A stretch of 21,019 bases of DNA from Bryobacteraceae bacterium. GTDB lineage: Bacteria > Acidobacteriota > Terriglobia > Bryobacterales > Bryobacteraceae. The stretch covers positions 1-21,019 of the forward strand of contig JARKOC010000320.1 in assembly GCA_029975915.1 (NCBI GenBank), given 5' to 3'. This document shows positions 1 to 6,648 of this stretch, one piece after another. A program made the translations under genes and the position numbers. Below the pieces are notes generated by a model that was given only the letters and a program-made list of their open reading frames with translations, did not search any database and was not told the DNA's origin. Each line of letters opens with the position of its first letter. Position 1 is the first letter of the stretch.

Positions 1-207
1 GCCGTCGCTGCGGATAAACCGGTACTGGACTCTGGCCGGTCCTGAAACCGAGATCCGGCCCATGAACCGGATCTCCGCCGGGCACCTTCCCGTATACTCC
101 GGCGGATGCGCCGATACCGTGGCGGTGATGGCGGTTGCCGAGGAGACGGAAACCCCTCCGATGAAAAGAAACAGAAGACCCGCTACCCCTGCAAGAGCAA
201 CTTTCAT
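1..207 (-). CDS. Secreted hypothetical protein, 5' part only (runs off left edge)
   Basis: This minus-strand reading frame is open from the start codon to the window edge, so only the first 69 or so residues are visible. It begins with tandem ATG codons (210 and 207). A perfect AAGGAGG lies at 214-220, and its spacing suits the second ATG better (6 bases). The N-terminus is a clear signal peptide: MK, then a hydrophobic stretch (VALAGVAGLLFLFIGGV) ending in SSATA. The mature part starts ITATVSAHPPEYTGRCPAEI and continues through GRISVSGP to an YRFIRSDG segment. That looks like a small beta-sandwich exported domain. I do not recognise a named family. Similar short secreted proteins are, from memory, common in Geobacter, but no function can be assigned. 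The plus-strand ORF over the same bases is a shadow. Confidence 0.75.
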   Translation of the reverse strand, partial: MKVALAGVAGLLFLFIGGVSVSSATAITATVSAHPPEYTGRCPAEIRFMGRISVSGPARVQYRFIRSDG

Positions 208-242
208 CATGATCCTCCTTATATGGCTGTGTATGGCCGTGT

Positions 243-290
243 TCAGTCAGCCTTCAATCCCGCCACCTGAGTGATTGCTAACGTTTTCAT
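243..290 (-). CDS. Possible 15-residue leader ORF upstream of the secreted protein
   Basis: On the minus strand an ATG at 290 opens a 15-codon frame (MKTLAITQVAGLKAD, stop TGA). GGGGAG lies 8 bases upstream, and a TTGACA hexamer sits further upstream (316-311). It ends 33 bases before the first ATG of the secreted-protein gene. A leader peptide is possible. Chance is also quite possible because the ORF is so short and no attenuator structure was found. Confidence 0.25.
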   Translation of the reverse strand: MKTLAITQVAGLKAD

Positions 291-382
291 TTTCTTCTCT
301 CCCCGCGAAATGTCAAGCAGGCAGTGCGGAAGCATCATCTTAACCCCCCTTGAATATATCGGCGAATGGCATTACTCTTAGA

Positions 383-439
383 AAACGGAATTGCCAAAAC
401 GCTGGAACAAACATCAGCAACCGTGAAATTATTCCGTTT
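383..439. repeat. 9-bp inverted repeat in the divergent region before cheD
   Basis: AAACGGAAT at 383-391 and ATTCCGTTT at 431-439 are perfect inverted copies separated by 39 bases. They lie in the 306-base divergent region (211-516) between the secreted-protein gene and cheD. Apart from this repeat, the possible leader ORF and the ribosome binding sites, I see nothing else definite in the region. The arms could be paired operator half-sites or a long stem. Confidence 0.45.
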
Positions 440-516
440 CCAAGCATCACCTCGTATTGAGAGTGTACCCCCTCCGTGAGAGCGCGGAAACGGTTCGGTT
501 TTAGCCTGGAGATAGT

Positions 517-1110
517 GTGAGATTTGAGACTGTCGGACCGTACAAACGCGTAATCATCCTCCCCGGGGAGTTTTTCGTTTCGTCGAAACCCATCGTTATT
601 TCAACCCTTCTCGGCTCATGCGTCGCCGCCTGCCTCTATGATCCGCACCAGCGGATCATCGGGATGAATCATTTCCTGATAAGCGGAAACACCCAGTTGC
701 CGTCCACCCCGATCTGCCTTTCCGAAGCGGGACGCTACGGGATCCATGCCATGGAGCTTCTTATCAATGAAATGATGAAACAGGGAGCACAGCGAGACAA
801 CCTGCGCGCGAAAGTATTCGGGGGAAGCGCTCTCGGCGGTACGCACGGGCGATCCGTGTACCGCGTCGGGGAGAATAACAGCCGCTTTGTCATCGAATGT
901 CTGAACCTGGAAAACATACCGATCGATGCCAGCGATCTGGGAGGCACGCACGGGAGAGTGCTGCATTTCTGCCATGGGGATTATTCGGTATACGTGCGGA
1001 AGATACGGTCCGACCAGAACGATCACCTCGCCAGACGGGACCGGCAGTGCTGGATCGATGCTCTGAGAAGGCAGGAGCACGGGGAGACTTCGGTGGATCT
1101 GTGGGAGTAA
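517..1110 (+). CDS. cheD: CheD chemoreceptor glutamine deamidase
   Basis: CheD converts specific glutamines of methyl-accepting chemotaxis proteins to glutamate and in many bacteria also binds the phosphatase CheC. It is cytoplasmic. The 197-residue protein carries the family signature: GSCVAACLYD with the catalytic Cys at residue 35, and GMNHFL with the catalytic His at 52. This 17-residue spacing equals that of the Thermotoga enzyme (C27/H44), and Ser29/Thr30 lie where the third catalytic residue is expected. Further conserved blocks are KVFGGSAL and two GGTHGR segments. The start is GTG, 5 bases after GGAG (508-511). No other chemotaxis gene is in the window, so this is an orphan cheD. It converges on the DUF488 gene with only 4 bases between the stops. 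The long minus-strand ORF over it is a shadow. Confidence 0.93.
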   Translation: MRFETVGPYKRVIILPGEFFVSSKPIVISTLLGSCVAACLYDPHQRIIGMNHFLISGNTQLPSTPICLSEAGRYGIHAMELLINEMMKQGAQRDNLRAKVFGGSALGGTHGRSVYRVGENNSRFVIECLNLENIPIDASDLGGTHGRVLHFCHGDYSVYVRKIRSDQNDHLARRDRQCWIDALRRQEHGETSVDLWE

Positions 1111-1114
1111 CCGA

Positions 1115-1492
1115 TTACCCCGTTCTTTTCGGGGGGCGCGATAGCAGGTATTCCCTGAGTGCGACCGCTTGATTGTGGTCGGCATCGCGAGCTGAAAACA
1201 AAAGTGTCACCCGGCCTTTAGCCGTTTCATCAAGGAGCATCGCCACGGCCTCGGGGTGGGCGTCAAGCTCCGAGAAGTAGCGGCTCTTGAATTCCTCCCA
1301 TTGCGACTGGTCGTGCCCGAACCACTTTCGCAGAGCCGTGCTCGGAGCCACGTCCTTCAGCCACACGTCAGCCTGAACCTGCTCTTTCGTCATGCCGCGC
1401 GGCCATACCCGGTCAACAAGAACCCGGAAGCCGTCGCGCGGATCGGCCGGTTCGTATACCCGTTTCGTTCCAATGTCCATGTTTTCCATCAT
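1115..1492 (-). CDS. DUF488 (YeaO-like) family protein, copy A
   Basis: This small cytoplasmic protein of about 125 residues has the DUF488 hallmarks: IGTKRVYEP, then RVLVDRVWPRG, WLKDVAPS, LRKWFGHD, and VTLLFSARD near the C-terminus followed by a YLLSR helix. Members of the family are uncharacterised. ATG codons occur at 1502, 1492 and 1489. I chose 1492 because GGGAGAGGG (1502-1510) is about 8 bases upstream; frames running further upstream cross a hairpin and look non-coding. The protein is closely similar to copy B at 5491-5883. The DNA identity is high, with long runs of perfect match, so the two are a recent duplication or a doubly acquired gene. Both lie in the same orientation. Confidence 0.85.
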   Translation of the reverse strand: MMENMDIGTKRVYEPADPRDGFRVLVDRVWPRGMTKEQVQADVWLKDVAPSTALRKWFGHDQSQWEEFKSRYFSELDAHPEAVAMLLDETAKGRVTLLFSARDADHNQAVALREYLLSRPPKRTG

Positions 1493-1518
1493 AAGCCACA
1501 TCCCTCTCCCGAAAGTCA

Positions 1519-1558
1519 AAAGCCGCCCTATCAGCATTGCGCTGACGGAAGCGGCTTT
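1519..1558. repeat. Two-part inverted repeat just upstream of DUF488 copy A
   Basis: AAAGCCGC (1519-1526) pairs with GCGGCTTT (1551-1558), and inside it TCAGC (1531-1535) pairs with GCTGA (1541-1545) around an ATTGC loop. The structure would be a stable stem with a bulge. Neither side has a clean T-tract, so a Rho-independent terminator is uncertain. It marks the boundary between the DUF488 gene and the gene-poor stretch to its right. Confidence 0.45.
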
Positions 1559-2044
1559 CATTCAATTCCCATGATTCAGGCGGCGCATGTCACTTCGTTC
1601 CTCATGAACACCTTTTCAAGAAGCATCAAATGCAGAGATGTAGTAGCGCATTATCTCGCGATCTTTCAACATTTCAAAAAGCGTTCGACAGGAACTTGTC
1701 GAGATATGCAATCTCTGTCAGCCATCCCTTCCCCTGCCTGGCCTAACCGAGTATCATAGCGTCCGAAGGCGCGAGCGTAGCGTATCGCTCATGAGAGCCA
1801 TTTTGATCGGGGATAGGCGCGGGAATTCTTTCAGCAGGTCGCGAAGGAAAATCAAGAACATGTCAAATGAGGCCATTCACCTGGCCGCTGATACCAGCTT
1901 GTTCCGCATCTATTTGAATTTATTTGCGTCTTCGCATGATCAAATGCCGTTTCTTGGATGAAATCTTTCCTTTTGGTATGTAATCTCGGACGGCAACGTC
2001 TGTGCCGGCAGGTAATGCGCCATTGTACTGGCAATAGGGGGAAT
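1559..2044. other. Gene-poor stretch with short broken reading frames
   Basis: No convincing gene is present. The minus strand holds several tiny frames: a 35-codon ORF (ATG 1861 to stop 1754, no good ribosome binding site) and, to its left (about 1562-1710), overlapping fragments such as MLKDREIMRYYISAFDAS and LLEKVFMRNEVTCAA in different frames. These may be remains of a frameshifted gene. Small hairpins occur, for example CGGCA (1991-1995) with TGCCG (2003-2007) and TGCG-TCTT-CGCA near 1935. None has the form of a known RNA gene. Confidence 0.3.
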
Positions 2045-2854
2045 CTACTTGATCTCCTCCGGCTTGACGGCATACCCCATATAATTACCCGCAATGTTCG
2101 GACCTTCCTCCGTCCCTCCGGCACACCTCCCAAACTCGGCAGCAGAGATTCTCCCCGTGTTGTATCTGCGCATGGTCATAATCATTCGCAAAGGATTTCC
2201 GGGCGGTTTGGTACCCTTGATGTCCCTGTGCTCCAGGGTATGGTGTTTCAGTGACGCCTTCAGTTCTTCCGGTTTGATGAACATCTCCCAGACATGAAAA
2301 TTGGGCGGCAGGAAGCGCGTTAATCTCCATTCCTGTCCCAGCTTGATGAAAATTACTTTGCTCAGTGTCGTGCGATTGATGGTGTCGTAGAAAAACACAC
2401 CTCCAGGTTTGAGCACTCGCGCGATTTCGGAAATCACCGCTTCCCAGTGGAGAATGTGTTCAAGCACATCGCAGCAGTAGACAACATCGAATAATTCATC
2501 CTCGAAAGGAAGCCTCTCGCCGCTCCCCACTCGATAGTCGATCTTCAGCCCGCTTTGCACGGCGTGCCTCCGCGCGGCTTCGATGGATCCCCCGGACGGA
2601 TCGATGCCCGTCACGTCAAACCCCATGGATGCGAAATCCTCGGCCAATATGCCGCCACCGCACCCAACATCCAACGCGCGCTTCCCCTTCGGATTAATCT
2701 TCAGGTCCTGCATTAGTACTCGCTTGAAGTACGGAACCCGCCAAGGGTTGGAGATATGCTTGAGCATTGAGGCGAAGCCGTCATCGCTCCACCATTTTTC
2801 CGCATGCCGGTTGTAAATGTCATTGTCAATCGGAATGATGGCTGCTGCATCCAT
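2045..2854 (-). CDS. UbiG-like class I SAM-dependent methyltransferase
   Basis: This is a 269-residue Rossmann-fold methyltransferase. Motif I is LDVGCGGGILAEDF (about 61-74), an acidic ribose-binding residue follows in VTGIDPS (81-87), and motifs II/III appear as FDVVYCCDVLEHI and ARVLKPGGVFFYDTINRT. The N-terminal NDIYNRHAEKWWSDDGF block resembles UbiG, the O-methyltransferase of ubiquinone synthesis. Geobacter-type bacteria use menaquinone, so the UbiG name would be an over-call and the substrate is open. The start is ATG 2854, with AAGGAG 7 bases upstream. The gene begins 42 bases after the stop of the ferredoxin-SCP2 gene, in the same direction, so the two are probably co-transcribed. 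The last residues (MGYAVKPEEIK) recur in a remnant at 4322-4445. Confidence 0.85.
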   Translation of the reverse strand: MDAAAIIPIDNDIYNRHAEKWWSDDGFASMLKHISNPWRVPYFKRVLMQDLKINPKGKRALDVGCGGGILAEDFASMGFDVTGIDPSGGSIEAARRHAVQSGLKIDYRVGSGERLPFEDELFDVVYCCDVLEHILHWEAVISEIARVLKPGGVFFYDTINRTTLSKVIFIKLGQEWRLTRFLPPNFHVWEMFIKPEELKASLKHHTLEHRDIKGTKPPGNPLRMIMTMRRYNTGRISAAEFGRCAGGTEEGPNIAGNYMGYAVKPEEIK

Positions 2855-2896
2855 GGTGCGTCTCCTTGAGTTTAATGGGTCGCCTTATCTATGAAG

Positions 2897-4243
2897 TCAG
2901 ACAAAACATTCGCCGAACAGTCGCATACACCGGACCTTGCCCTTCATGCGGATCTTGCCTCGAAGGACGGCCCAGATCATGCCGCGCTCCCCGGCAAGCA
3001 CCTTGAGCCAGGTATCGCTGTCCGCCCTGACGACGACATCGGCGACACCGACATGCCCTTGGGAAACATTGAGCGCGCTGTCGCGGATGGTCATTGTCGC
3101 CCGGCATTCTTCGCGCCCGGAAAAGGTGAAATGGACGGTTACGGCAATTCCGGATGCCTTGCGGCGCTGAAACTTGAGGGGCGCGCCTTTGAGGAAGCCG
3201 GCGATCGACTGCGCGCGCATGCCGTTGCCGATGCGCCGCAGCTCCTTGTGCGGAAAGTGCCTGGCTGCATAGACCTCGGCGTCCGACCCTGCTACCACAT
3301 AGACTCTCTCGCGTTTTTCCCGCAGCGGCCGCGCCACTTCGGCAAAAAACCGCGCCCGGTCGGCAAGAAACGGACCGATGACATCTTCCCCTGCCGGACA
3401 TACCGCCATACAGTATGCGGTGCGGTACACCGGACCGACGGTAAGAGCCTGCCAGACAGTCGAGGTCTCGCTGTCGTCCACCCGGCGACGGTAGGCAAGC
3501 CGGTTGGGACTGTCAGCGACGCGTTCGATCCAGTCACCGAAGCCGGTCAGGGAAAAGCGGTAGCAATTGGCGTAACAGGATGAAAAATCGAACTCCCCCT
3601 CTGAACCGAGAGCCCCGACCGGACAGACGGCGACACATGCCCTGCAGTCCAGACAGGGGGAAAAAGAGAGTTTTTCACCGTACGCGCTGACCGGGGCATC
3701 CAGGAGCACGGTTCCGAGCACTACGAAAACCCCGAAACGCGGATGCGCGACCAACCTGTTGCGGACCATCCGTCCAAGACCGGCAGTCACTGCCACAGGC
3801 TTGTGCCCGACAATCCACGGCTGTTTGTCAGGGAATATTTCAATCTCCACGGGAAGCGTGGCCGGGACGGGCAGGGCGCGGATTCCCGCCGCGGAGAGCG
3901 TGGTGGCGATCCTCCGTCCCACCTCGTCGGTGTGTCGAGTGCCGCGGTTGAACTCGAGCTGAGCCGGGGAGCGCGTCGGGCTTCGCATGCTTTCCGGATG
4001 GAGACGGCAGACATAGCTCGCCAGGGTGCGGGCGTGGGGGAATGCGTACAGGATGGCGTCGCGCTGCTCCGCGATATCCGGATGGTCGATTGAAACAAAA
4101 CCGGTATCGTCGGCTCCCGCTTCAAGGCATTGTTTCCGCAACCATGCGGCGTCGATGACGTCCGCTGAACCGGGTCCGGCGGACGGCGGCGGAAGGGAAC
4201 GACGGCGTACGGCTGAAACGGTAGGATGCTCTTCGAGCTTCAT
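2897..4243 (-). CDS. Epoxyqueuosine-reductase-like ferredoxin protein with C-terminal SCP2-like domain
   Basis: The 448-residue protein has a QueG-like N-terminal region (about 30-190). Next comes a two-[4Fe-4S] ferredoxin segment: C197, C200, C203, C207 in the pattern CxxCxxCxxxCP, then C223/C227 and C278/C282 with the second xCP. The C-terminal part (about 340-448), with VTVHFTFSG and ADVVVRADSDTWLKVLAGE and a closing GKIRMKGKV, reads as an SCP2 sterol-carrier-like domain, a fold that binds hydrophobic ligands. This is not a plain QueG: the domain order and the partner methyltransferase suggest a redox enzyme acting on a hydrophobic substrate. GTG 4249 and ATG 4243 are both possible starts. 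AAGGAGGT ends only a base from the GTG but 7 bases from the ATG, so ATG was chosen. A lux box lies about 240 bases upstream. Confidence 0.8.
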   Translation of the reverse strand: MKLEEHPTVSAVRRRSLPPPSAGPGSADVIDAAWLRKQCLEAGADDTGFVSIDHPDIAEQRDAILYAFPHARTLASYVCRLHPESMRSPTRSPAQLEFNRGTRHTDEVGRRIATTLSAAGIRALPVPATLPVEIEIFPDKQPWIVGHKPVAVTAGLGRMVRNRLVAHPRFGVFVVLGTVLLDAPVSAYGEKLSFSPCLDCRACVAVCPVGALGSEGEFDFSSCYANCYRFSLTGFGDWIERVADSPNRLAYRRRVDDSETSTVWQALTVGPVYRTAYCMAVCPAGEDVIGPFLADRARFFAEVARPLREKRERVYVVAGSDAEVYAARHFPHKELRRIGNGMRAQSIAGFLKGAPLKFQRRKASGIAVTVHFTFSGREECRATMTIRDSALNVSQGHVGVADVVVRADSDTWLKVLAGERGMIWAVLRGKIRMKGKVRCMRLFGECFV

Positions 4244-4321
4244 AGTCACGACCTCCTTCTGAACTATATTTCCGTATCAGGCAGGGCGGAGGGAACTGAA
4301 AAGGGCCGGCGCCGGTTCGAT

Positions 4322-4445
4322 TCAGCGCTCCTCAGGCTTGACGGCATACCCAATCAAGGCGCAATCGATGGTGACGCCTTCCCGCTTGCCGGATTCAAGG
4401 TTTCGGAACGATTGTCCATGCCCGGATATGATGCGGCGGCGCTTT
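4322..4445 (-). pseudogene. Possible remnant of a methyltransferase C-terminus
   Basis: On the minus strand the frame ends IGYAVKPEER-stop, against MGYAVKPEEIK-stop in the methyltransferase at 2045-2854. The DNA matches 24 of 26 bases (4328-4353 against 2054-2079). Upstream in the same frame the translation (SGKREGVTIDCAL) is no longer alignable by eye, and there is no start codon or ribosome binding site. It is best read as the tail of a lost second methyltransferase gene, or a short duplicated patch. Confidence 0.35.
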
Positions 4446-4542
4446 CAGTATTGATGACTACGATAACGAACCCGTTTTTTCACCTGTAAGAAATTACAGG
4501 GGGACCGCCCTCTCGCTCGAGCAGATGGAAGACGCCGTGTAA
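4432..4542 (+). pseudogene. Short open frame without start, possible C-terminal gene fragment
   Basis: After an in-frame stop (4429-4431) the plus strand is open for 36 codons to TAA at 4540-4542, with protein-like composition (FSIDDYDNEPVFSPVRNYRG, then TALSLEQMEDAV). No ATG, GTG or TTG occurs in frame. It overlaps the lux box and the methyltransferase remnant. It may be debris of an old gene, or chance. Confidence 0.2.
4482..4501. promoter_or_regulatory. lux box: probable LuxR-type operator
   Basis: The core CCTGTAAGAAATTACAGG (4483-4500) is a perfect 7+7 palindrome around GAAA. Over 20 bases it agrees at about 15 positions with the classical Vibrio fischeri lux box. It lies 67 bases beyond the stop of the luxR gene and about 240 bases upstream of the ferredoxin-SCP2 gene. 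Reading leftward (minus strand), a TATCGT or CGTAGT lies 17-20 bases past the box, near where a -10 element sits in LuxR-activated promoters. The leftward operon is therefore the likely target. Confidence 0.7.
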
Positions 4543-4568
4543 TCAAAAACCGTCCCTTCAACAATCCG

Positions 4569-5342
4569 TCAGTCAAGGTCTACCAATCCGAGATGGATGG
4601 CGACTGCTACGGCCTGGGGCCTGTTTGTTACATTCAGTTTTTCCATGATGTTATAAACGTGGTAATTGACCGTGCGTTCGCTTATTCCCAGGATAACGGA
4701 GATATCCCAGGAGCTTTTTCCCCGCTTCAGCCAGTTGATGACTTCCTTTTCGCGCTCGGAAAGGACAGCGCGCGTTTCCGGCCGCGTATTGTTGAAGATA
4801 TGGGAAAGGGTCAGATGCAGGTGGGGAGTCAGGAGGTGAAGTATGGCTTCGGTGCGTTTCTCCTGCTTCACGGACGGGCTTGCAAAGCAGAACATGCTTC
4901 CGCAATTTCCCGGAATTGACGGGGCCGTGCCGTGGCAATAGGATTCCAGTACACCGAAATCCCTGTTCAGTGATTTGATTTCCCGCGGAACGTGGATGTT
5001 TTTCTGTTTGAAGTACGACCAGTGATTCAGTGTATAGGTCTTGAACGTTTCCTGCGTCGCCGCATCCAAATGGAAGTAACGATGGGACAGATATTCGTTG
5101 AGCCATTCTTGCGGAAAGCTGATATTGATTCCGTACGCCATGATAAAACCAATGCCGTCGTCGATGCGGCCCAGTATGGCGCCGGCGAAGTCAAACGGAA
5201 AAAGCGCCCGAATGCGGGAAATCACCCTGGAAAAATCCTCTTTAGTATTGCAGGACAGGTTTTCGTGGATGATTTCCAGGAGTGTTTTCGCATCGCCGCC
5301 GGAAAGGGAGGAAATCGATGTTGACGGTTCACGTAATGACAT
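4569..5342 (-). CDS. LuxR-family regulator with autoinducer-binding-like domain (LuxR solo)
   Basis: The 257-residue regulator has an N-terminal sensor of the autoinducer-binding type (about 20-180) and a C-terminal LuxR/FixJ helix-turn-helix (about 193-257: LSEREKEVINWL, then ILGISERTVNYHV and MEKLNVTNRPQAVA). Ligand-pocket landmarks of acyl-homoserine-lactone receptors are partly kept: W80 and Y84 in WLNEYL and D93 in HLDAA. However, the Pro that normally follows the Asp is Ala here, so the ligand may differ. No luxI synthase is visible, which makes it a LuxR solo within this window. The start ATG 5342 has only a weak GAGAG upstream. A near-consensus lux box sits just past its stop, pointing at the neighbouring ferredoxin-SCP2 and methyltransferase genes as the regulon. 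Confidence 0.88.
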   Translation of the reverse strand: MSLREPSTSISSLSGGDAKTLLEIIHENLSCNTKEDFSRVISRIRALFPFDFAGAILGRIDDGIGFIMAYGINISFPQEWLNEYLSHRYFHLDAATQETFKTYTLNHWSYFKQKNIHVPREIKSLNRDFGVLESYCHGTAPSIPGNCGSMFCFASPSVKQEKRTEAILHLLTPHLHLTLSHIFNNTRPETRAVLSEREKEVINWLKRGKSSWDISVILGISERTVNYHVYNIMEKLNVTNRPQAVAVAIHLGLVDLD

Positions 5343-5443
5343 TTTTTCACTCTCGGTGTCAATGCGGCATTATGTTAGTATCTGCCTTCCACCATAGTGC
5401 CTGAACGGTCCAGGGTCATCATGCCGAAGTTCGTCTGCCATTC

Positions 5444-5457
5444 CCCATCGGGATGGG
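5444..5457. repeat. Short inverted repeat between DUF488 copy B and luxR
   Basis: CCCATC (5444-5449) and GATGGG (5452-5457) form a perfect inverted repeat around GG in the 148-base gap. It may be an operator or a weak end-of-transcript hairpin for DUF488 copy B. There is no T-tract. Nothing else was recognised in the gap. Confidence 0.3.
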
Positions 5458-5490
5458 CATGGCGGGATAAACAGTATTATTCAAGATATT

Positions 5491-5883
5491 TCACCCGATA
5501 CTCCTTTTTTGGGGCCGCGAAAGAAGATATTCTCTGAGTGCTACCGCTTGGTTGTGGTCGGCATCGCGAGCTGAATACAAAAGTGTCAGCCGGCATTTCT
5601 CCGTCTCATCGAGAAGCCGTTCCACTGCCTCTGGTTGAGCATCAAGCTCCGAGAAGTAGCGGCTCTTGAATTCCTCCCATTTCGACTGGTCGTGACCGAA
5701 CCACTTTCGCAGAGCCGTGCTCGGAGCCACATCCTTCAGCCACAAGTCAGCCTGAACCTGCTCTTTCGTCATGCCGCGCGGCCATACCCGGTCGACAAGG
5801 ACACGACAGCCGTCGCGCGGATTGGCGGGTTCGTATACCCGTTTCGTTCCAATGTCCGTGATTTCCGTCATCTGCCCATCCAT
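5491..5883 (-). CDS. DUF488 (YeaO-like) family protein, copy B
   Basis: This 130-residue paralogue of the gene at 1115-1492 has the same blocks in order: IGTKRVYEP, RVLVDRVWPRG, WLKDVAPS, LRKWFGHD and LTLLYSARD. Differences are scattered (for example DGC for DGF, and ERLLDETEKCR for AMLLDETAKGR), so both copies look intact and are drifting under constraint. Start ATG 5883 has a GAGG 8 bases upstream; a second in-frame ATG lies 4 codons in. The start overlaps by one base (TAATG) with a 25-codon ORF upstream. The function of the family is unknown. With copy A it forms direct repeats flanking the methyltransferase/ferredoxin/luxR module. Confidence 0.85.
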   Translation of the reverse strand: MDGQMTEITDIGTKRVYEPANPRDGCRVLVDRVWPRGMTKEQVQADLWLKDVAPSTALRKWFGHDQSKWEEFKSRYFSELDAQPEAVERLLDETEKCRLTLLYSARDADHNQAVALREYLLSRPQKRSIG

Positions 5884-6043
5884 TACCGCGCCTCACGGGC
5901 CGCGAGGCAACAAGCGGTCCTCGTGCAGGCGTTCATTACGGGGGCCGCCCGCGCTTTCATGTCGTGGCCTTGAGGGTAAACATCGCATCCAGCGCGGCTT
6001 GGAGCATCGCCTCGAACGCCGCGTCCCCCCACCCGCCGGTCAC
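5883..6043 (-). other. Two tiny overlapping ORFs between LprI-like gene and DUF488 copy B
   Basis: Going leftward on the minus strand, a GTG at 6043 (just after TAAGGA) opens a 28-codon frame (…WGDAAFEAMLQAALDAMFTL…) ending at 5957. Its TGA overlaps an ATG (ATGA) at 5960 that opens a 25-codon, cysteine-containing frame ending in TAA at 5883, which overlaps the DUF488 start. The head-to-tail chain suggests translational coupling or the remains of one frameshifted gene. Neither peptide is recognisable and chance is not excluded. Confidence 0.25.
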
Positions 6044-6047
6044 GTCC

Positions 6048-6482
6048 TTATTTCACCGGTAATGAGCCGGTGCATACATCACCTTCTTCCGTTCCAACCA
6101 GCCATCGTCGAAGTTGTTGCGTCCTCTGGCTCGTGAGCTTCTTCATCCAGTGCGCATAACACATCGGATACGCGGAACCATACGCTACCTGTTTTTCGGG
6201 ATCCGGGAAAATCGCCTCCAGTTCGGCATCCCGGAGTGAAATCCATGCCCGTTGCGCTGCTTTCAGGCGATCGAGAAACACGGGATCCTTAGCGTTTCGC
6301 TTCAGGATTTCCCTATAGACCCGATTCAGCTCATCATCTGCTTCTTTCAGCTCACGTGCCGCGCATTGGTTCAACTCGAACTGGTTGTTCGCCGTGTGGA
6401 AGCAGGAATTCTGTTTGGCTCCGAAGGCCGGGGTTGCGAAGGTAATAAGGAGAAGCGCCGCGAAAAGCCTTGTTGCCGTCAT
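6048..6482 (-). CDS. LprI-like (DUF1311) periplasmic protein
   Basis: The 144-residue exported protein has a signal peptide (MTATRLFAALLLITFATPAFGA, cut before KQNSC). The mature domain is typical of the lysozyme-inhibitor LprI N-terminal family: NQFELNQCAARELKEADDELNRVY, then LKAAQRAWISLRDAEL and a C-terminal CYAHWMKKLTSQR helix. Conserved cysteines (about 27, 40 and 108) are consistent with disulphide bonding in the periplasm. Some relatives inhibit lysozyme; here that activity is only a family-based guess. Start ATG 6482 has AGAGGA 6 to 7 bases upstream. It is separated by 166 bases from the FG-GAP lipoprotein gene upstream, so it may or may not share a transcript. Confidence 0.85.
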   Translation of the reverse strand: MTATRLFAALLLITFATPAFGAKQNSCFHTANNQFELNQCAARELKEADDELNRVYREILKRNAKDPVFLDRLKAAQRAWISLRDAELEAIFPDPEKQVAYGSAYPMCYAHWMKKLTSQRTQQLRRWLVGTEEGDVCTGSLPVK

Positions 6483-6648
6483 ATGAGATCCTCTCAGCTA
6501 CCGGTATCGGCCTGAATTCGGATCATCTTTACCGGCCTCCCGCCGGCACATTTTTCATAAAAACCGTGTGCAGGGATTCAGTTTCTCATCGTCATGATAT
6601 ATATCAATAGGGAATAACGCTTCACCCCATTCTGATTGCAACACGGTA

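Noticed and set aside
372..388. TGGCAT-N5-TTAGA resembling a sigma-54 -24/-12 promoter before cheD
   Set aside because: The -12 part lacks the conserved GC and the site is about 130 bases from the start; the match is too weak to call.
1519..1558. Two-part stem considered as an integron attC site
   Set aside because: The conserved core (GTTRRRY/RYYYAAC) is absent and there is no integrase or cassette array.
2045..2854. Naming the methyltransferase ubiG
   Set aside because: The fold and N-terminal block are UbiG-like, but a menaquinone-using host gives no reason for a ubiquinone enzyme and the substrate is not visible.
6532..6555. CCGGC-CTCCC-GCCGG hairpin followed by a T run on the plus strand, like a terminator
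   Set aside because: All genes here are on the minus strand and no plus-strand transcript ends at this point; in the minus sense there is no T-tract.
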